Source: Axinella damicornis
Lineage: Eukaryota > Porifera > Demospongiae > Axinellida > Axinellidae
Reading direction: 5' to 3'
NCBI GenBank assembly: GCA_963931865.1
Contig: OZ007512.1
Coordinates: 11,230,756-11,294,755, forward strand
Length of the DNA: 64,000 bases
Shown: one piece after another, positions 10,540-23,100 of the stretch
How positions within the stretch are numbered: the first letter of the stretch is position 1
Layout of the letters: each line of letters opens with the position of its first letter
Program-made: the position numbers and the translations under genes
The notes under the pieces: model-generated
What the model saw: only the letters and a program-made list of their open reading frames with translations
Databases searched by the model: none
What the model was told of the DNA's origin: nothing

Positions 10540-11180
10540 GGAATCCAGTATGCAGTCGGGGAGCAGCAGTCGAAGCGGACGCAATCGGGCGAGCAGCAGT
10601 TGAAGCGGACGCGATCGGGAGCAGCAGCTGATCGTGAAAGCGGCGAGCAGCAGCTGAAGCGGGCGCAATCGGGGAGCAGCAGCTGGAGGCGGAGGCAAAC
10701 GGGGAGCAGCAGTGGAAGCGGGTGCCGCAATCGTGCCCGCGAGCAGCAGCTGAAGCGAACGCAAGCGGCGAGCAGCAGCTGAAGCTGACGCAATCGGGGA
10801 GAAGCAGCTCTTCAGAGAGCTGTCCGGCGCCGGATTACGCACGGTAGGCGAACAAGGGGGAAGTAGCTGAGCGAGCGAAGCGAGCTCAGCTACTTGTTAC
10901 TAATGAACCAGTCATCCAATCAGGCTGAATCAGCGCGCTATTACTCATTTTGCACACTTATTCATCCAATCAGCTTGCTTACAGTTTATGCATATTGTTT
11001 ACAAGTAGCTTCGCTCGCTTCGCTCGCTCAGCTACTTCCCCCTCGTTCGCCTACGTGAGTAATCCGGCGCCGGACAGCTCTCTGTGCAGAGCTGCTGCTC
11101 CCCGATTGCGTAGCTTCAGCTGCTGCTCCCCGATTGCGTAGCTTCAGCTGCTGCTCCCCGATTGCGTCGCTTCAGCTGGG
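10540..11180. repeat. CAGCAG-rich minisatellite arms around a 105-bp spacer
   Basis: Degenerate units of about 25-28 bases built from gagcagcagctgaagcgg and acgcaatcggg fill 10550-10805 and reappear inverted at 11085-11180. Between them an inverted pair (tagctgagcgagcgaagcga) encloses a spacer at about 10895-10995 that also occurs near 36535-36640. Related arms are at 16020-16300, 61480-61720 and 63530-63725. The long frames across it are low-complexity, not genes. Confidence 0.7.
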
Positions 11181-12000
11181 CATATTACAACATGACTTAG
11201 ACTTGAGAATCGTACCAAGCGTAATGCTTGGGACAAGTATAAGTCTCATGTCCCAAGTGTTATGCTTGGGACAAGTATAAGTCTCTTGTCCCAAGTGTTA
11301 TGCTTGGGTCGGACAACTATAAGTCTGACTTATACGGCCCAGTATTTATACACATATTACTATCCTTATGTGGGACAAGTATAAGTCATGGGGAGATTAA
11401 GTGAGCCCCTGCACTTATGGCATTAATGGTAACTGTAATGCAAAGCAAAGGTTAGTGTGAAGTTTGGCTCTATGAATTTCATGAATAATTAATAAGTATA
11501 TTTACTACAGGTGTGGTGGTAACTTGGCTGAATGAATTTCATGAATAATTAATGAGAGGTTGGTTCAATGAGTGAATATTGTTTAGAATATTAGTAGGAG
11601 TGGCTAGACCAGACTGTGTTAGGGGTAGGGTTGATGGGCATAGATAGTAGTTTTGTTGATTATAATTAGTTTGATAATAAGTCATGTTAATGATGCAATT
11701 TGAATAACCAAGTGATCAAATGATGATACCGTTGATCATGTCAATACTATTGATAATAAGTGATCAATGATACAGTAGATCAGAACGTCATTGGCAAAAT
11801 GATAGCTATATGTGATAATCAACAGCTATATAATATGATAATCAACAGCTACGGCTTGATTGCAATTTGAATTGCTAATGATGAGATGCTAGTTAAGAAG
11901 TTACATACCGTAATTTGGGAAAGTTTCGTTGTTAAAATATTTTCGTAGACAGAGACGGCTACGAAAATTAAACGCACGAAAATATTTCGACAGCTAATTA

Positions 12001-13404
12001 CTAGGGGAATGCAGGACATTGTGGGGCGAGCGTGAGCGAGTACATGCAGGTGCTGAATTTGCATGGAACAGTTGCATGACATTGTGCTGAATGTGCATGG
12101 AGCAGTTGCATGTGCATGTCATCAGAATGTGAGTCTGACGGGGAGCATAACACAACTTAACGACACAGATCACACCAGAAGTTATGACACTCGTGCATGC
12201 ACTTCACAGCGTTGAAGCAGTCTGGCAGGTAGGTCCAGGAGCGGTCTCTGTCTCTGTTGTTGCCACCGAGGATGACTTCCTCGTTCTCTGCTGATACCAG
12301 ATCTGTCATGACTGGTCACAGTGAGTTTAGTGTTACCGTGTGCAGGGCAGTCAACTTCCCATCCTCTGAGCAGTTGCATGGCTTAGCATTTGAAAGGGAC
12401 TCCGGCGAGTTATAGGGGATTGTGAGTTCAAGGAGGATCACCTCCCTTGGTCTCACTGAAGCGCTCTCCTCGTCTTCATGAAATGCTTTAGCCACTCACC
12501 GCCCCACTATAGTCTCCATCCTTGCAAGGCCTTGTTGAGGTAGACTGTTCATAGTTCGCGTCTCAGTTGGACGATATCAACGCACGAGCAGGAAGTGAAC
12601 TCAGTTTGGAAATAACGCATGACGCAAGAACACGCAAAATACGAGCAGGAAGTGATTTACGGCACGACGTACGATATATTACACTCCTGGTATAGGAAAT
12701 AAAGTGCCGCGTAAATAAATAATTAATTAATACTAGGGGAATGCAGGACATTGTGGGGCGAGCGTGAGCGAGTTACATGCAGGTGCTGAATTTGCATGGA
12801 ACAGTTGCATGACATTGTGCTGAATGTGCATGGAGCAGTTGCGTGTGCATGTCATCAGAATGTGAGTCTGAAGGGGAGCATAACACAACGTAACGACACA
12901 GATCACACCAGAAGTTATGACACTCGTGCATGCACTTCACAGCGTTGAAGCAGTCTGGCAGGTAGGTCCAGGAGCGGTCTCTGTCTCTGTTGTTGCCACC
13001 GAGGATGACTTCCTCGTTCTCTGCTGATGCCAGATCTGTCATGACTGGTCACAGTGAGTTTAGTGTTACCGTGTGCAGGGCAGTCAACTTCCCATCCTCT
13101 GAGCAGTTGCATGGCTTAGCATTTGAAAGGGACTCCGGCGAGTTATAGGGGATTGTGAGTTCAAGGAGGATCACCTCCCTTGGTCTCACTGAAGCGCTCT
13201 CCCCGTCTTCATGAAATGCTTTAGCCACTCACCGCCCCACTATAGTCTCCATCCTTGCAAGGCCTTGTTGAGGTAGACTGTTCATAGTTCGCGTCTCAGT
13301 TGGACGATATCAACGCACGAGCAGGAAGTGAACTCAGTTTGGAAATAACGCATGACGCAAGAACACGCAAAATACGAGCAGGAAGTGATTTACGGCACGA
13401 CGTA

Positions 13405-13406
<2 letters not shown>
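12001..13406. repeat. Direct tandem duplication of about 732 bp
   Basis: 12001-12690 and 12733-13420 are nearly identical; differences are single bases and one extra t. Both begin ctaggggaatgcaggacatt and run to tttacggcacgacgtacgat. Each copy has a Cys-rich frame on the minus strand (CMHECHNFWCDLCRYV in the second copy) that I do not recognise. Confidence 0.85.

Positions 13407-13450
<44 letters not shown>
13407..13450 (+). repeat. (AT)n microsatellite
   Basis: About 21 uninterrupted AT units at the end of the second duplicated copy. Confidence 0.9.
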
Positions 13451-13452
<2 letters not shown>

Positions 13453-13557
13453 AGAAAATTCACATTGAACTCGTCTATGTGGGGCTCGCTCACGCTCGCC
13501 CCAATTAAAACAACGATAATTTTACGGTACGAACTCTGATTGCGAAACAGTTCAACG

Positions 13558-13712
13558 ATGTCAATTCGAAGCTACTTCAAGCCGAAGGACGGTCTTCCAG
13601 ATCCCAGGGGGTCGTTATCTTCTTGTCTGCCCTCGCAGGCAATCGCTCGTGCGAACAAGGAAGTGGAGAAGGTGACGAGCGATACAGGCAAGCAGCGTAG
13701 TCAATACAGGAG
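13558..13712 (+). CDS. First exon of a transposon-like protein (fragment)
   Basis: ATG at 13558 opens 51 codons beginning MSIRSYFKPKDGLPDP, ending at a donor (gtgaga) in phase 2. A Ser/Phe-rich N-terminus of the SIxSYFKP type followed by a Pro-rich stretch and a basic helix is common in first exons of transposon-derived proteins of sponges and cnidarians. No following exon was found, so it is a relic or a partial gene. The assignment rests on resemblance only. Confidence 0.35.
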
Positions 13713-13722
13713 GTGAGACGAA

Positions 13723-13905
13723 CTATTTTTGAGCGTTGCGTGGCTTCCTCTCACATATCAGCATTTCTCCAGCTGCTGCCTCCCATATTTCTTTGATAGT
13801 GGTTGAATTTATCCCTTTGTACACATGGTAGCCTCGAATACAACAGACTGTTTCGAACTCCTCCATGCCAGATCGCTCGAATTTCATGGCGTCGCAAATG
13901 TACAC
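13723..13905 (-). pseudogene. HIRAN-like protein fragment
   Basis: The minus strand codes about 60 residues with IRGYHVYKGI and GEMLICERKPRN, resembling the start of HIRAN-type proteins (GYHVY, GExLxCERExxN). HIRAN domains bind DNA ends in helicase-associated proteins and occur in transposon cargo. The frame stops at 13723 and the rest of the domain is absent. It is head-to-head with the transposase-like exon. Confidence 0.4.
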
Positions 13906-13992
13906 GTGAAATGTTTCGTGTTAAAAAATTTTCGTTGCCCGGATGGGCTACGAAAATTTTTTAACACGAAAATATTTCACATGAAATATTTT
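13906..13992. repeat. Hairpin with cgaaaat arms
   Basis: gtgttaaaaaattttcgt is mirrored as acgaaaattttttaacac across a 15-base loop, with outer gtgaaat / atttcac arms. A diverged relative lies at about 11920-11992. AT-rich, no coding capacity. Confidence 0.7.
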
Positions 13993-14282
13993 CAACTCGA
14001 ATAATTCTCAATTTACGGTACATGTTATTCAATAAATGTGTAGTCCTTATCGGTGGCAGGGTCAGAAGACAAATCTTGTGTTCTGTCCTCAAAAACAGTG
14101 ACCCATTTGTGTTGTTCATCATCTTTTCGTACTATGACTCCTAAGTAATAGCTACTGCCCATTATCGAAAAGTACTTTCACTCTCTTTCCAAAGTAGGAT
14201 GTCTCCAAATTGGATGCCTCAACCCTTCTTTTTTTACTTTTCTTTCCTATTGAGGAAAAAAGGGTTATTAAATTAGGACATG

Positions 14283-14283
<1 letters not shown>

Positions 14284-14316
<33 letters not shown>
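14284..14316 (+). repeat. Poly-C run
   Basis: An uninterrupted run of more than 30 C. Its length is unreliable in most sequencing technologies and creates an artificial poly-Gly frame on the minus strand. Confidence 0.85.
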
Positions 14317-14318
<2 letters not shown>

Positions 14319-14977
14319 ACATAAAGAGGTGGAGAATGAAGTAGCAAGCTACCTGTTTTTGTGAACGAAACCTCGTGGTACAATAATTGGTCACATGCCA
14401 CCATGGTAACGCATCCAGATCAAAGGAAACTCTGCAATCGTATTGGTCAGGATTAGATATTCCGTATCTCCAGACTGCGTTGCCGGATTCTCGCCAAATT
14501 TGACATCTGGCATGCCTGTGGTACGATCTATTTACGTGCGAGAGTATTGCATCATATTGAATTTTGAAAAAAATTGGAACTTTATGATGTCTTGCACTAT
14601 AAAATGATGGGAGTTGTTGAATAGGGTTAGGAGGATTGCTGGCGCAGATGAGTGGGTGAAGGCGTTTCAAGATGGTGACGATGTCTCAGCTGAGTTTATC
14701 ATAGGGAGAAGGTGGATTCGAATAGGGAGGTGATGGATGAGATAGACATGTATAATGAGGGAGATTGTGAAGGGGTGGGACAGACGTAAGGTGTTTCTAG
14801 GTCGGAGATACTGGTGTCCGTCCCCCTGCTCACTCTTCAGTACACTATGGTAGTTAGAGACTGTTTTATAGAACACACCAAGTCTGTTGTTACAGTCATG
14901 TACATGTATTATTACATTACTGTTGCTGTGGTTGTGCGATGCCCCTCAACTGGCTCATGCATGTAGTGAAATGGAAG

Positions 14978-15118
14978 TCATTGAGCCAATAATACCTAGC
15001 TAATTACCTATTCATGATATTCATTGAGCCAATAATACCTAGCTAATTACCTATTCATGATATTCATCGAGCCAATAATACCTAGCTAATTACCTATTCA
15101 TGATATTCATTGAGTCAA
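14978..15118 (+). repeat. Tandem repeat, three copies of about 46 bp
   Basis: Three successive copies of a unit starting ttgagccaataatacctagc and ending in tattcatgatattca, nearly identical. Confidence 0.8.
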
Positions 15119-15134
15119 CTTTGCATTACATAAT

Positions 15135-15718
15135 TAACTAGAGGTGCTCATGAGAGCACGTACCCGTGCATTACTGTCAAGAGTTCTTGCTACTTCTCTC
15201 TTCTGTGTGGAGATTCTGTTTGGCGTTCAGTGCACTTTCGTTTGGCATCTTTGCGTAGCCTCTCTTTCTGTTCTGCCGTCTGTCTGGCCTTGAAAGAAGG
15301 CGTTTTATTAGTTCTAAGCCTCATACTTCAGACATGATACAGGTAGGCTACAGCGCTAGCAGCATGCACGATGAGCTATACTAGCTATAAGTACGGAGTG
15401 CATGCAGCGCAGGTAGATAATTATTATGATATGAGATACCGTAAGTTGTGGCAGTAATGTTAGAAAGAGGGTGTGGTTAAGTTGTATAAATTAGAATCTT
15501 GGCGTTTCGCTCGCTTTTCTGTGCCTCTCTAGTGGATTCAGGTGTGTGAGTTATGTAGACGCTAGTGATTTCTGAATTCTGACGATTGTATTGTGAACTA
15601 AAGTCTCAACAAGGCCTTCATTGCTGTAACTTTAACTGTAACTGTATGGACAGACAGACAGACAGACTGACGGACAAACCAATCACTCTACCCCCTGCTG
15701 CGCATGCGCACGGGGTAA
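15135..15718. mobile_element. Small element ending in gcgcatgcgcacggggtaat
   Basis: The left end (aggtgctcatgagagcacg) and right end (gcatgcgcacggggtaat) match the ends of the insertion at 35520-36116 in order and orientation. AATTA-like flanks stand on both sides. It is nested in the composite element. Boundaries are approximate. Confidence 0.45.
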
Positions 15719-16694
15719 TTATTCGTGAAATTCATTTAGCCAACTTCAGGTTTGTATTGCAGTCATTAATTATTCATGAAATTAATTGAGCCAACTTCAC
15801 TAACCTTTGCTTTGCATTACAGTTTACCATTAATACCATAAGTGCAGGGGCTCACTTAATCTCCCCGTGACTTATACTTGTCCCACATAAGGATAGTGGA
15901 TATGTGTATAAATACTGGGCCGTATAAGTCAGACTTATACTTGTCCCAAGCATAACACTTGGGACATGAGACTTATACTTGTCCCAAGCATTACGCTTGA
16001 TACGATTCTCAAGTCTAAGTCATGTTGTGAACTGCCCTTCAGCTACTGCTCCCCGATTGCGCTTCAAACTGCTTTTCCCCGTTTCCGTCCGCTTCAGCTG
16101 CTGCCCACCGATTGCGTCCCTTCAGCTGCTGCTCGCCACTTGCGTTCGCTTCAACTGCTCTTCCTCGATTTCAACAGCTCCCCGATTGCGTCTGCTTCGG
16201 CTGCTGCTCCCCGATTGCGTCCGCTTCAACTGCTGCTCCCAGATTGCATCCGCTTCAACTGTAGCTCCCCGATTGTGTCCGCTTGTAGCCTCACCTGTTC
16301 TGGAAGATTCCAGCCCATGCCCAATGTTCTCAAAAGTTCTTCGCAGAGTTCGATGTTCAGTACATTGAAGTACGAAGGTCGCGTGTCACTAGTCTAGTCC
16401 CGCCCCACGAACATCCCACTTCCGTCACACACGCACACACACACGCACATTAAAATCTTAATATATTGATGGTACAAGTAGGTACAATTAGTACACAACA
16501 CAATACGTGATTAATTGCATACTCTTCAACGGAACTTATGTGCATTAAGTACAGGTACTAAATATGATTATATGATTGATTATCATAATAATTACATTCC
16601 ATGCATAGTGTTGTGTTCAACTTAATACTGCATAATAATTATTAAGATAGTGTTCCAATGATCGATCTTTCATTTGTTATGTTGGCAGTGAACA

Positions 16695-16764
16695 ACAGTA
16701 GGTTTTCAATAGATGGGGGATCTGCCTTTTAAGGCAGATCCCCCATCTATTGAAAACCTACTGT
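16695..16764. repeat. Perfect 70-bp palindrome
   Basis: acagtaggttttcaatagat and the rest of the arm are followed at once by their exact complement, centred at ttttaaaa-like tctgcctt/ttaaggca. Unit 2 has only the left arm at about 36819-36853, joined directly to the downstream flank; another piece of the arm is at 36945-36965. Confidence 0.8.
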
Positions 16765-17111
16765 AAAGCTTCCATCCACAATTGTTGCATGTCTCTAGCT
16801 GCCATGTAACAAGCTATACAAAGCTAAGGAAGCTTCTGACAACAGCTTCAACAAGAACGTGCCACTCACATACACCGTAGCATGTGACTGGGTGTGGAAG
16901 TGGGAGTAGGCAACTCCAGCCCCAGATGTAGCACATGTTCAGTAGATGTCACAATAGTCAGAATACAGTGTGTCATAGTAGAAGTGGTCAATGGCCTAAA
17001 CTGTTGGCATCCTGAACCTTTAGCAAATGGTGTACTACCGAATGTATTTAAAACCAGCAAAACTGATTGAGATATGAATGTGGGACTCTATGTACACTAC
17101 TATACCTGCAG

Positions 17112-20100
17112 GACCAGAAGAAAGCACCTGTTACCAAGGTAACGATGGGACACGAGGGAGGAGCAGAAATGGGTCAACGATACGAAAAGTCTGCAACACC
17201 AAAGGAAGCATTTGGAGGGTACGATTGTGAGTTTGTAGAACCACCACCGAGTGTTTTTCAAACGGAATGTCCGATATGTCACCTGATACTTCGTGAACCG
17301 TACCTGGTTAGCTGTTGTGGCACCCACTTCTGCCACACATGTTTTCAACGACTGCAAGCTGGCAACAGCCCCTGTCCGAACTGCAGGAAAGACAACATTG
17401 AAGTGTTTCCAAACAAAGGCTTGAATCGTTCACTGAAGCAACTACAAGTTTACTGCACGCACAGAAAAGATTGTTGTCAGTGGAGAGGAGAATTGAGAGA
17501 GCTGGACCAGCACATGAACATAAGCAATGAGTGCCCACTCACCATATACGGAGGTGACATAAAAATGACCAACTACGTGGAACTGCGAAAACGTAATGGG
17601 GACTGGTACTCCCCACCATTCTACACCCACCGACAGGGGTACAAGATGTGTCTCAGGGTGTATGCTAATGGTTTTGGTGATGGCAAGGGTACACATGTGT
17701 CAGTGTTTGCCTACCTGATGCGAGGAGAGTTCGACAATGTCCTTAAATGGCCATTCCGAGGTCATGTTGTCATCCAGCTCTGCAATCAACTCCAAGACAA
17801 GTACCACCGTGGATACACCATTGACTTCAGTAAGACAACAGATGCCAGAATCATCAGTCGAGTGATCAGTGGAGAGAAAGCTGACAGTGGGTGTGGCTTT
17901 CGTACCTTCATTCCCCACAATGACCTCTACTTCAACCCAACCACCTACTGCAAGTACCTCAGGAACAACTGTCTTCAGTTTCGAATTGTTGCTGTGGAGT
18001 CACTATCCGAGCCTGGGGTGCTTCCGACTGGACGGACCATGACTTGCTTGGAGCAACACAAGATAGACAGTGACCAGTGGTACTCCCGACCATTCTATAC
18101 CCACCCACAAGGGTACAAGATGTGTCTCAGGGTGGATGCTGATGGTGATGGTGAGAGCAAGGGTACACATGTGTCAGTGTCTGTCTACCTGATGCGAGGA
18201 GAGTTTGACGATGTCCTTAAATGGCCATTCCGAGGTCATGTTGTCATCCAGCTCTGCAATCGACTCCGACACAAATACCACCGTGGATACACCATTGACT
18301 TCAGTAAGGCAACAGATGCCAGAGCCATCAGTCGAGTGACCAGTGGAGAGAGAGCAGAAAGTGGGTGTGGCTATCGTACCTTCATTCCCCACGATGACCT
18401 CAACTTCAACCCAACCACCAACTGTCAGTACCTCAAGAATGACTGTCTTCAGTTTCGAATTGTTGCCGTGGAGTCACTAACAGAGCCTGGGGTGCTTCCG
18501 GCTGGATGGACCATGACTTGCTTGGAGCAACACAAGATAGACAGTGACCAGTGGTACTCCCCACCATTCTACACCCACCCACAGGGGTACAAGATGTGTC
18601 TCAGAGTGGATGCTGATGGTGATGGTGAGAGCAAGGGTACCCATGTGTCAGTGTCTGTCTACCTGATGCGAGGAGAGTTTGATGATGTCCTTAAATGGCC
18701 ATTCCGAGGTCATGTTGTCATCCAGCTCTGCAATCAACTCCAAGACAAGTACCACCGTGGGCACACCATTGACTTCAGTAAGACAACAGATGCCAGAATC
18801 ATCGGTCGAGTGATCAGTGGAGAGAGAGCTGACAGTGGGTGTGGCTATCGTACCTTCATTCCCCACGATGACCTCAACTTCAACCCAACCACCTACTGCA
18901 AGTACCTCAGGAACGACTGTCTTCAGTTTCGAATTGTTGCTGTGGAGTCACTATCAGAGCCTGGGGTGCTTCCGGCTGGACGGACCATGACTTGCTTGGA
19001 GCAACACAAGATAGACAGTGACCAGTGGTACTCCCGACCCTTCTATACCCACCCACAAGGGTACAAGATGTGTCTCAGAGTGGATGCTGATGGTGATGGT
19101 GAGAGCAAGGGTACACATGTGTCAGTGTCTGTCTACCTGATGCGAGGAGAGTTTGATGATGTCCTTAAATGGCCATTCCGAGGTCATGTTGTCATCCAGC
19201 TCTGCAATCAACTCCGACACAAGTACCACCGTGGATACACCATTGACTTCAGTGAGACAACAGATGCCAGAATCATCAGTCGAGTGACCAGTGGAGAGAG
19301 AGCGAAAAGTGGGTGTGGCTATCGTACCTTCATTCCCCACAATGACCTCAACTTCAACCCAACCACCAACTGCCAGTACCTCAGGAACGACTGTCTTCAT
19401 TTTCAAATTGTTGCCCCGGAACCTGGGGTGCTTCCGACTGGACGGATCATGACTTGCTTGGAGCAACACAAGATAGACAGTGACCAGTGGTACTCCCTAC
19501 CATTCTACACCCACCCACAAGGGTACAAGATGTGTCTCAGAGTGGATGCTAATGGTAATGGTGAGGGCAAGGGTACACATGTGTCAGTGTCTGTCTACCT
19601 GATGCGAGGAGAGTTTGATGATATCCTCAAATGGCCATTCCGAGGTCATGTTGTCATCCAGCTCTGCAATCAACTCCGAGACAAGTACCACCGTGGACTC
19701 ACCATTGACTTCAGTGAGACAACAGATCCCAGAATCATCAGTCGAGTGACCAGTGGAGAGAGAGCAGAAAATGGGTGTGGCTCTCATACCTTCATTCCCC
19801 ACAATTACCTCAACCTCCGCCCAGCCTTCAACTGCCAGTACCTCATTAACGACTGTCTTCATTTTCAAATTGTTGTTGCGGATCCTGGAGTGCTTCCGAC
19901 TGGACGGACCATGACTTGCTTGGAGCAACACAAGATAGACAGTGACCAGTGGTACTCCCGACCATTCTACACCCACCCACAGGGGTACAAGATGTGCCTC
20001 AGAGTGGATGCTAATGGTGATGGTAAAGGCAAGGGCACACATGTGTCAATGTCTGTCTACCTGATGCGAGGAGAGTTCGACAATGTCCTCAAATGGCCAT

Positions 20101-23100
20101 TCCGAGGTCATGTTGTCATCCAGCTTTGCAATCAACTCCAAGACAAGTACCACCGTGGGTACACCATTGACTTCAGTAAGACAACAGATGCCAGAATCAT
20201 CAGTCGAGTGATCTGTGGAGAGAGAGCAGAAAGTGGGTGTGGCTATCGTACCTTCATTCCCCACAATGACCTCAACTTCAACCCAGCCACCAACTGCCAG
20301 TACCTCAGGAACGACTGTCTTCATTTTCAAATTGTTGCCGCGGAACCTGGGGTGCTTCCGACTGGATGGATCATGACTTGCTTGGAGCAACACAAGATAG
20401 ACAGTGACCAGTGGTACTCCCGACCATTCTACACCCACCCACAGGGGTACAAGATGTGTCTCAGAGTGGATGCTAATGGTGATGGTAAAGGCAAGGGCAC
20501 ACATGTGTCAGTGTCTGTCTATCTGATGCGGGGAGAGTTTGATGATGTCCTTAAATGGCCATTCCGAGGTCATGTTGTCATCCAGCTCTGCAATCAACTC
20601 CAAGACAAGTACCACCGTGGGTACACCATTGACTTCAGTGAGACAACAGATGCCAGAATCATCAGTCGAGTGACCAGTGGAGAGAGAACGAAAAATGGGT
20701 GTGGCTATCGTACCTTCATTCCCCACAATGACCTCAACTTTAACCCAACCACCATCTGTCAGTACCTCAAGAATGACTGTCTTCAGTTTCGAATTGTTGC
20801 CGTGGAGTCACTAACAGAGCCTGGGGTGCTTCCGGCTGGACGGACCATGACTTGCTTGGAGCAACACAAGATAGACAGTGACCAGTGGTACTCCCGACCA
20901 TTCTACACCCACCCACAGGGGTTTAAGATGTGTCTCAGAGTGGATGCTGATGGTGATGGTGAGGGCAAGGGTACCCATGTGTCAGTGTCTGTCTACCTGA
21001 TGCGAGGAGAGTTTGATGATGTCCTTAAATGGCCATTCCGAGGTCATGTTGTCATCCAGCTCTGCAATCAACTCCAAGACAAGTACCACCGTGGGTACAC
21101 CATTGACTTCAGTAAGACAACAGATGCCAGAATCATCAGTCGAGTGACCAGTGGAGAGAGAGCAGAAAGTGGGTGTGGCTATCGTACCTTCATTCCCCAC
21201 AATGACCTCAACTTCAACCCAACCACTAACTGTCAGTACCTCAAGAATGACTGCCTTCACTTTCAAATTGTTGCCGTGGAGTCACTGTCAGAACCTGGGG
21301 TGCTTCCAGCCGGACGGACCATGACTTGCTTGGAGCAACACAAGATAGACAGTGACCAGTGGTACTCCCTACCTTTCTACACCCACCCACAGGGGTACAA
21401 GATGTGTCTCAGAGTGGATGCTAATGGTGATGGTGGAGGCAGTGTCACATGGGTGTCAATGTCTGTCTACCTGATGCGAGGAGAGTTCGACAATGTCCTC
21501 AAATGGCCATTCCGAGGTCATGTTGTCATCCAGCTCTACAATCAACTCAAAGACAAGTACCACCGTGGGTACACCATTGACTTCAGTGAGACAACAGATG
21601 CCAGAATCATCAGTCGAGTTACCAGTGGAGAGAGAGCGGACAGTGGGTGTGGCTATCGTACCTTCATTCCCCACAATAACCTCAACTTCAACCCAAATGA
21701 CTGCCTTCACTTTCAAATTGTTGCGGCGGAGTCACTATCAGAGCCTGGGGTGCTTCTGGCCGGACGGACCATGACACGTTTTGAGCAACACAGGATAGAC
21801 AGTGACCAGTGGTACTCCCGACCATTCTACGCCCACCCACAGGGGTACAAGATGTGTCTCAGAGTGGATGCTAATGGTGATGGTAAAGGCAAGGGCACAC
21901 ATGTGTCAATGTCTGTCTACCTGATGCGAGGAGAGTTCGACAATGTCCTCAAATGGCCATTCCGAGGTCATGTTGTCATCCAGCTCTGCAATCAACTCCG
22001 AGACAAGTACCACCGTGGGTACACCATTGACTTCAGTAAGACAACAGATGCCAGAATCATCAGTCGAGTGATCAGTGGAGAGAGAGCTGACAGTGGGTGT
22101 GGCTATCGTACCTTCATTCCCCACAATAACCTCAACTTCAACCCAACCACCTACTGCAAGTACCTCAGGAACGACTGTCTTCAGTTTCGAATTGTTGCTG
22201 TGGAGTCACTATCAGAGCCTGGGGTGCTTCCGGCTGGACGGGCCATGACTTGCTTGGAGCAACACAAGATAGACAGTGACCAGTGGTACTCCCGACCATT
22301 CTACACCCACCCACAGGGGTACAAGATGTGCCTCAGAGTGGATGCTAATGGGCATGGTAAAGGCAAGGGTACCCATGTGTCAGTGTCTGTCTACCTGATG
22401 CGAGGAGAGTTTGATGATGTCCTCAAATGGCCATTCCGAGGTCATGTTGTCATCCAGCTCTGCAATCAACTCCAAGACAAGTACCACCGTGGGTATACCA
22501 TTGACTTCAGTAAGACAACAGATGCCAGAACCACCGGTCGAGTGACCAGTGGAGAGAGAGCTGACAGTGGGTGTGGCTATCGTACCTTCATTCCCCACAA
22601 TAACCTCAACTTCAACCCAACCACCAACTGCCAGTACCTCAAGAATGACTGCCTTCACTTTCAAATTGTTGCCGTGGAGTCACTATCAGAGCCTGAGGTG
22701 CTTCCGGCTGGACGGACCATGACTTGCTTGGAGCAACACAAGATAGACAGTGACCAGTGGTACTCCCGACCATTCTACACCCACCCACAGGGGTACAAGA
22801 TGTGTCTCAGAGTGGATGCTAATGGCTGTGATATAGGCGAGGGCACACATGTGTCAGTGTCTGTCTCCCTGATGCGAGGAGAGTTTGACAGTCACCTCAA
22901 ATGGCCATTCCGAGGTCATGTCACTGTTGCGATGCTGAACCAGTTGGAAGACAACAACCACACCACAGAAACTATTACATCTACTAGCATAACAAACAGT
23001 GAAGCTATTTGTAGAGTGACGGAACGAGAAATAGCTCGAAGTGGGTGGGGCTGTGCAACCTTCATAGCCCACACTAAACTCAACTACAATCCCACTAAGA

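Larger units (their letters stand above)
9929..16472. mobile_element. Large composite element with long imperfect terminal inverted repeats
   Basis: The left terminus (ccatcaatacattaag) is mirrored at the right terminus (cttaatatattgatgg). Further in, left and right arms share inverted blocks: the gggatgttcgtggggcgg block (9998 and 16402), CAGCAG-rich arms, and a block of gggacaagtataagtc units (11215-11390 against 15840-16010). Left arm sequence to about 11580 thus mirrors 15720-16472. The interior holds a tandem duplication, a transposase-like first exon, a HIRAN-like fragment and nested small elements. The matching position in unit 2 (36528-36638) has only a 110-base relic of the inner spacer. 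No complete transposase is visible, so the class is open. Confidence 0.55.

Noticed and set aside
10404..10793. Leu/Pro/Ala-rich frames over CAGCAG arrays (also 15966-16397, 61394-61886, 63401-63973)
   Set aside because: Low-complexity repeats open in several frames and both strands; shown to be mobile element arms at 61280-61805.
14152..14670. 172-residue minus-strand frame with a poly-Gly run
   Set aside because: It crosses the poly-C run, whose length is unreliable, and shows no recognisable domain.
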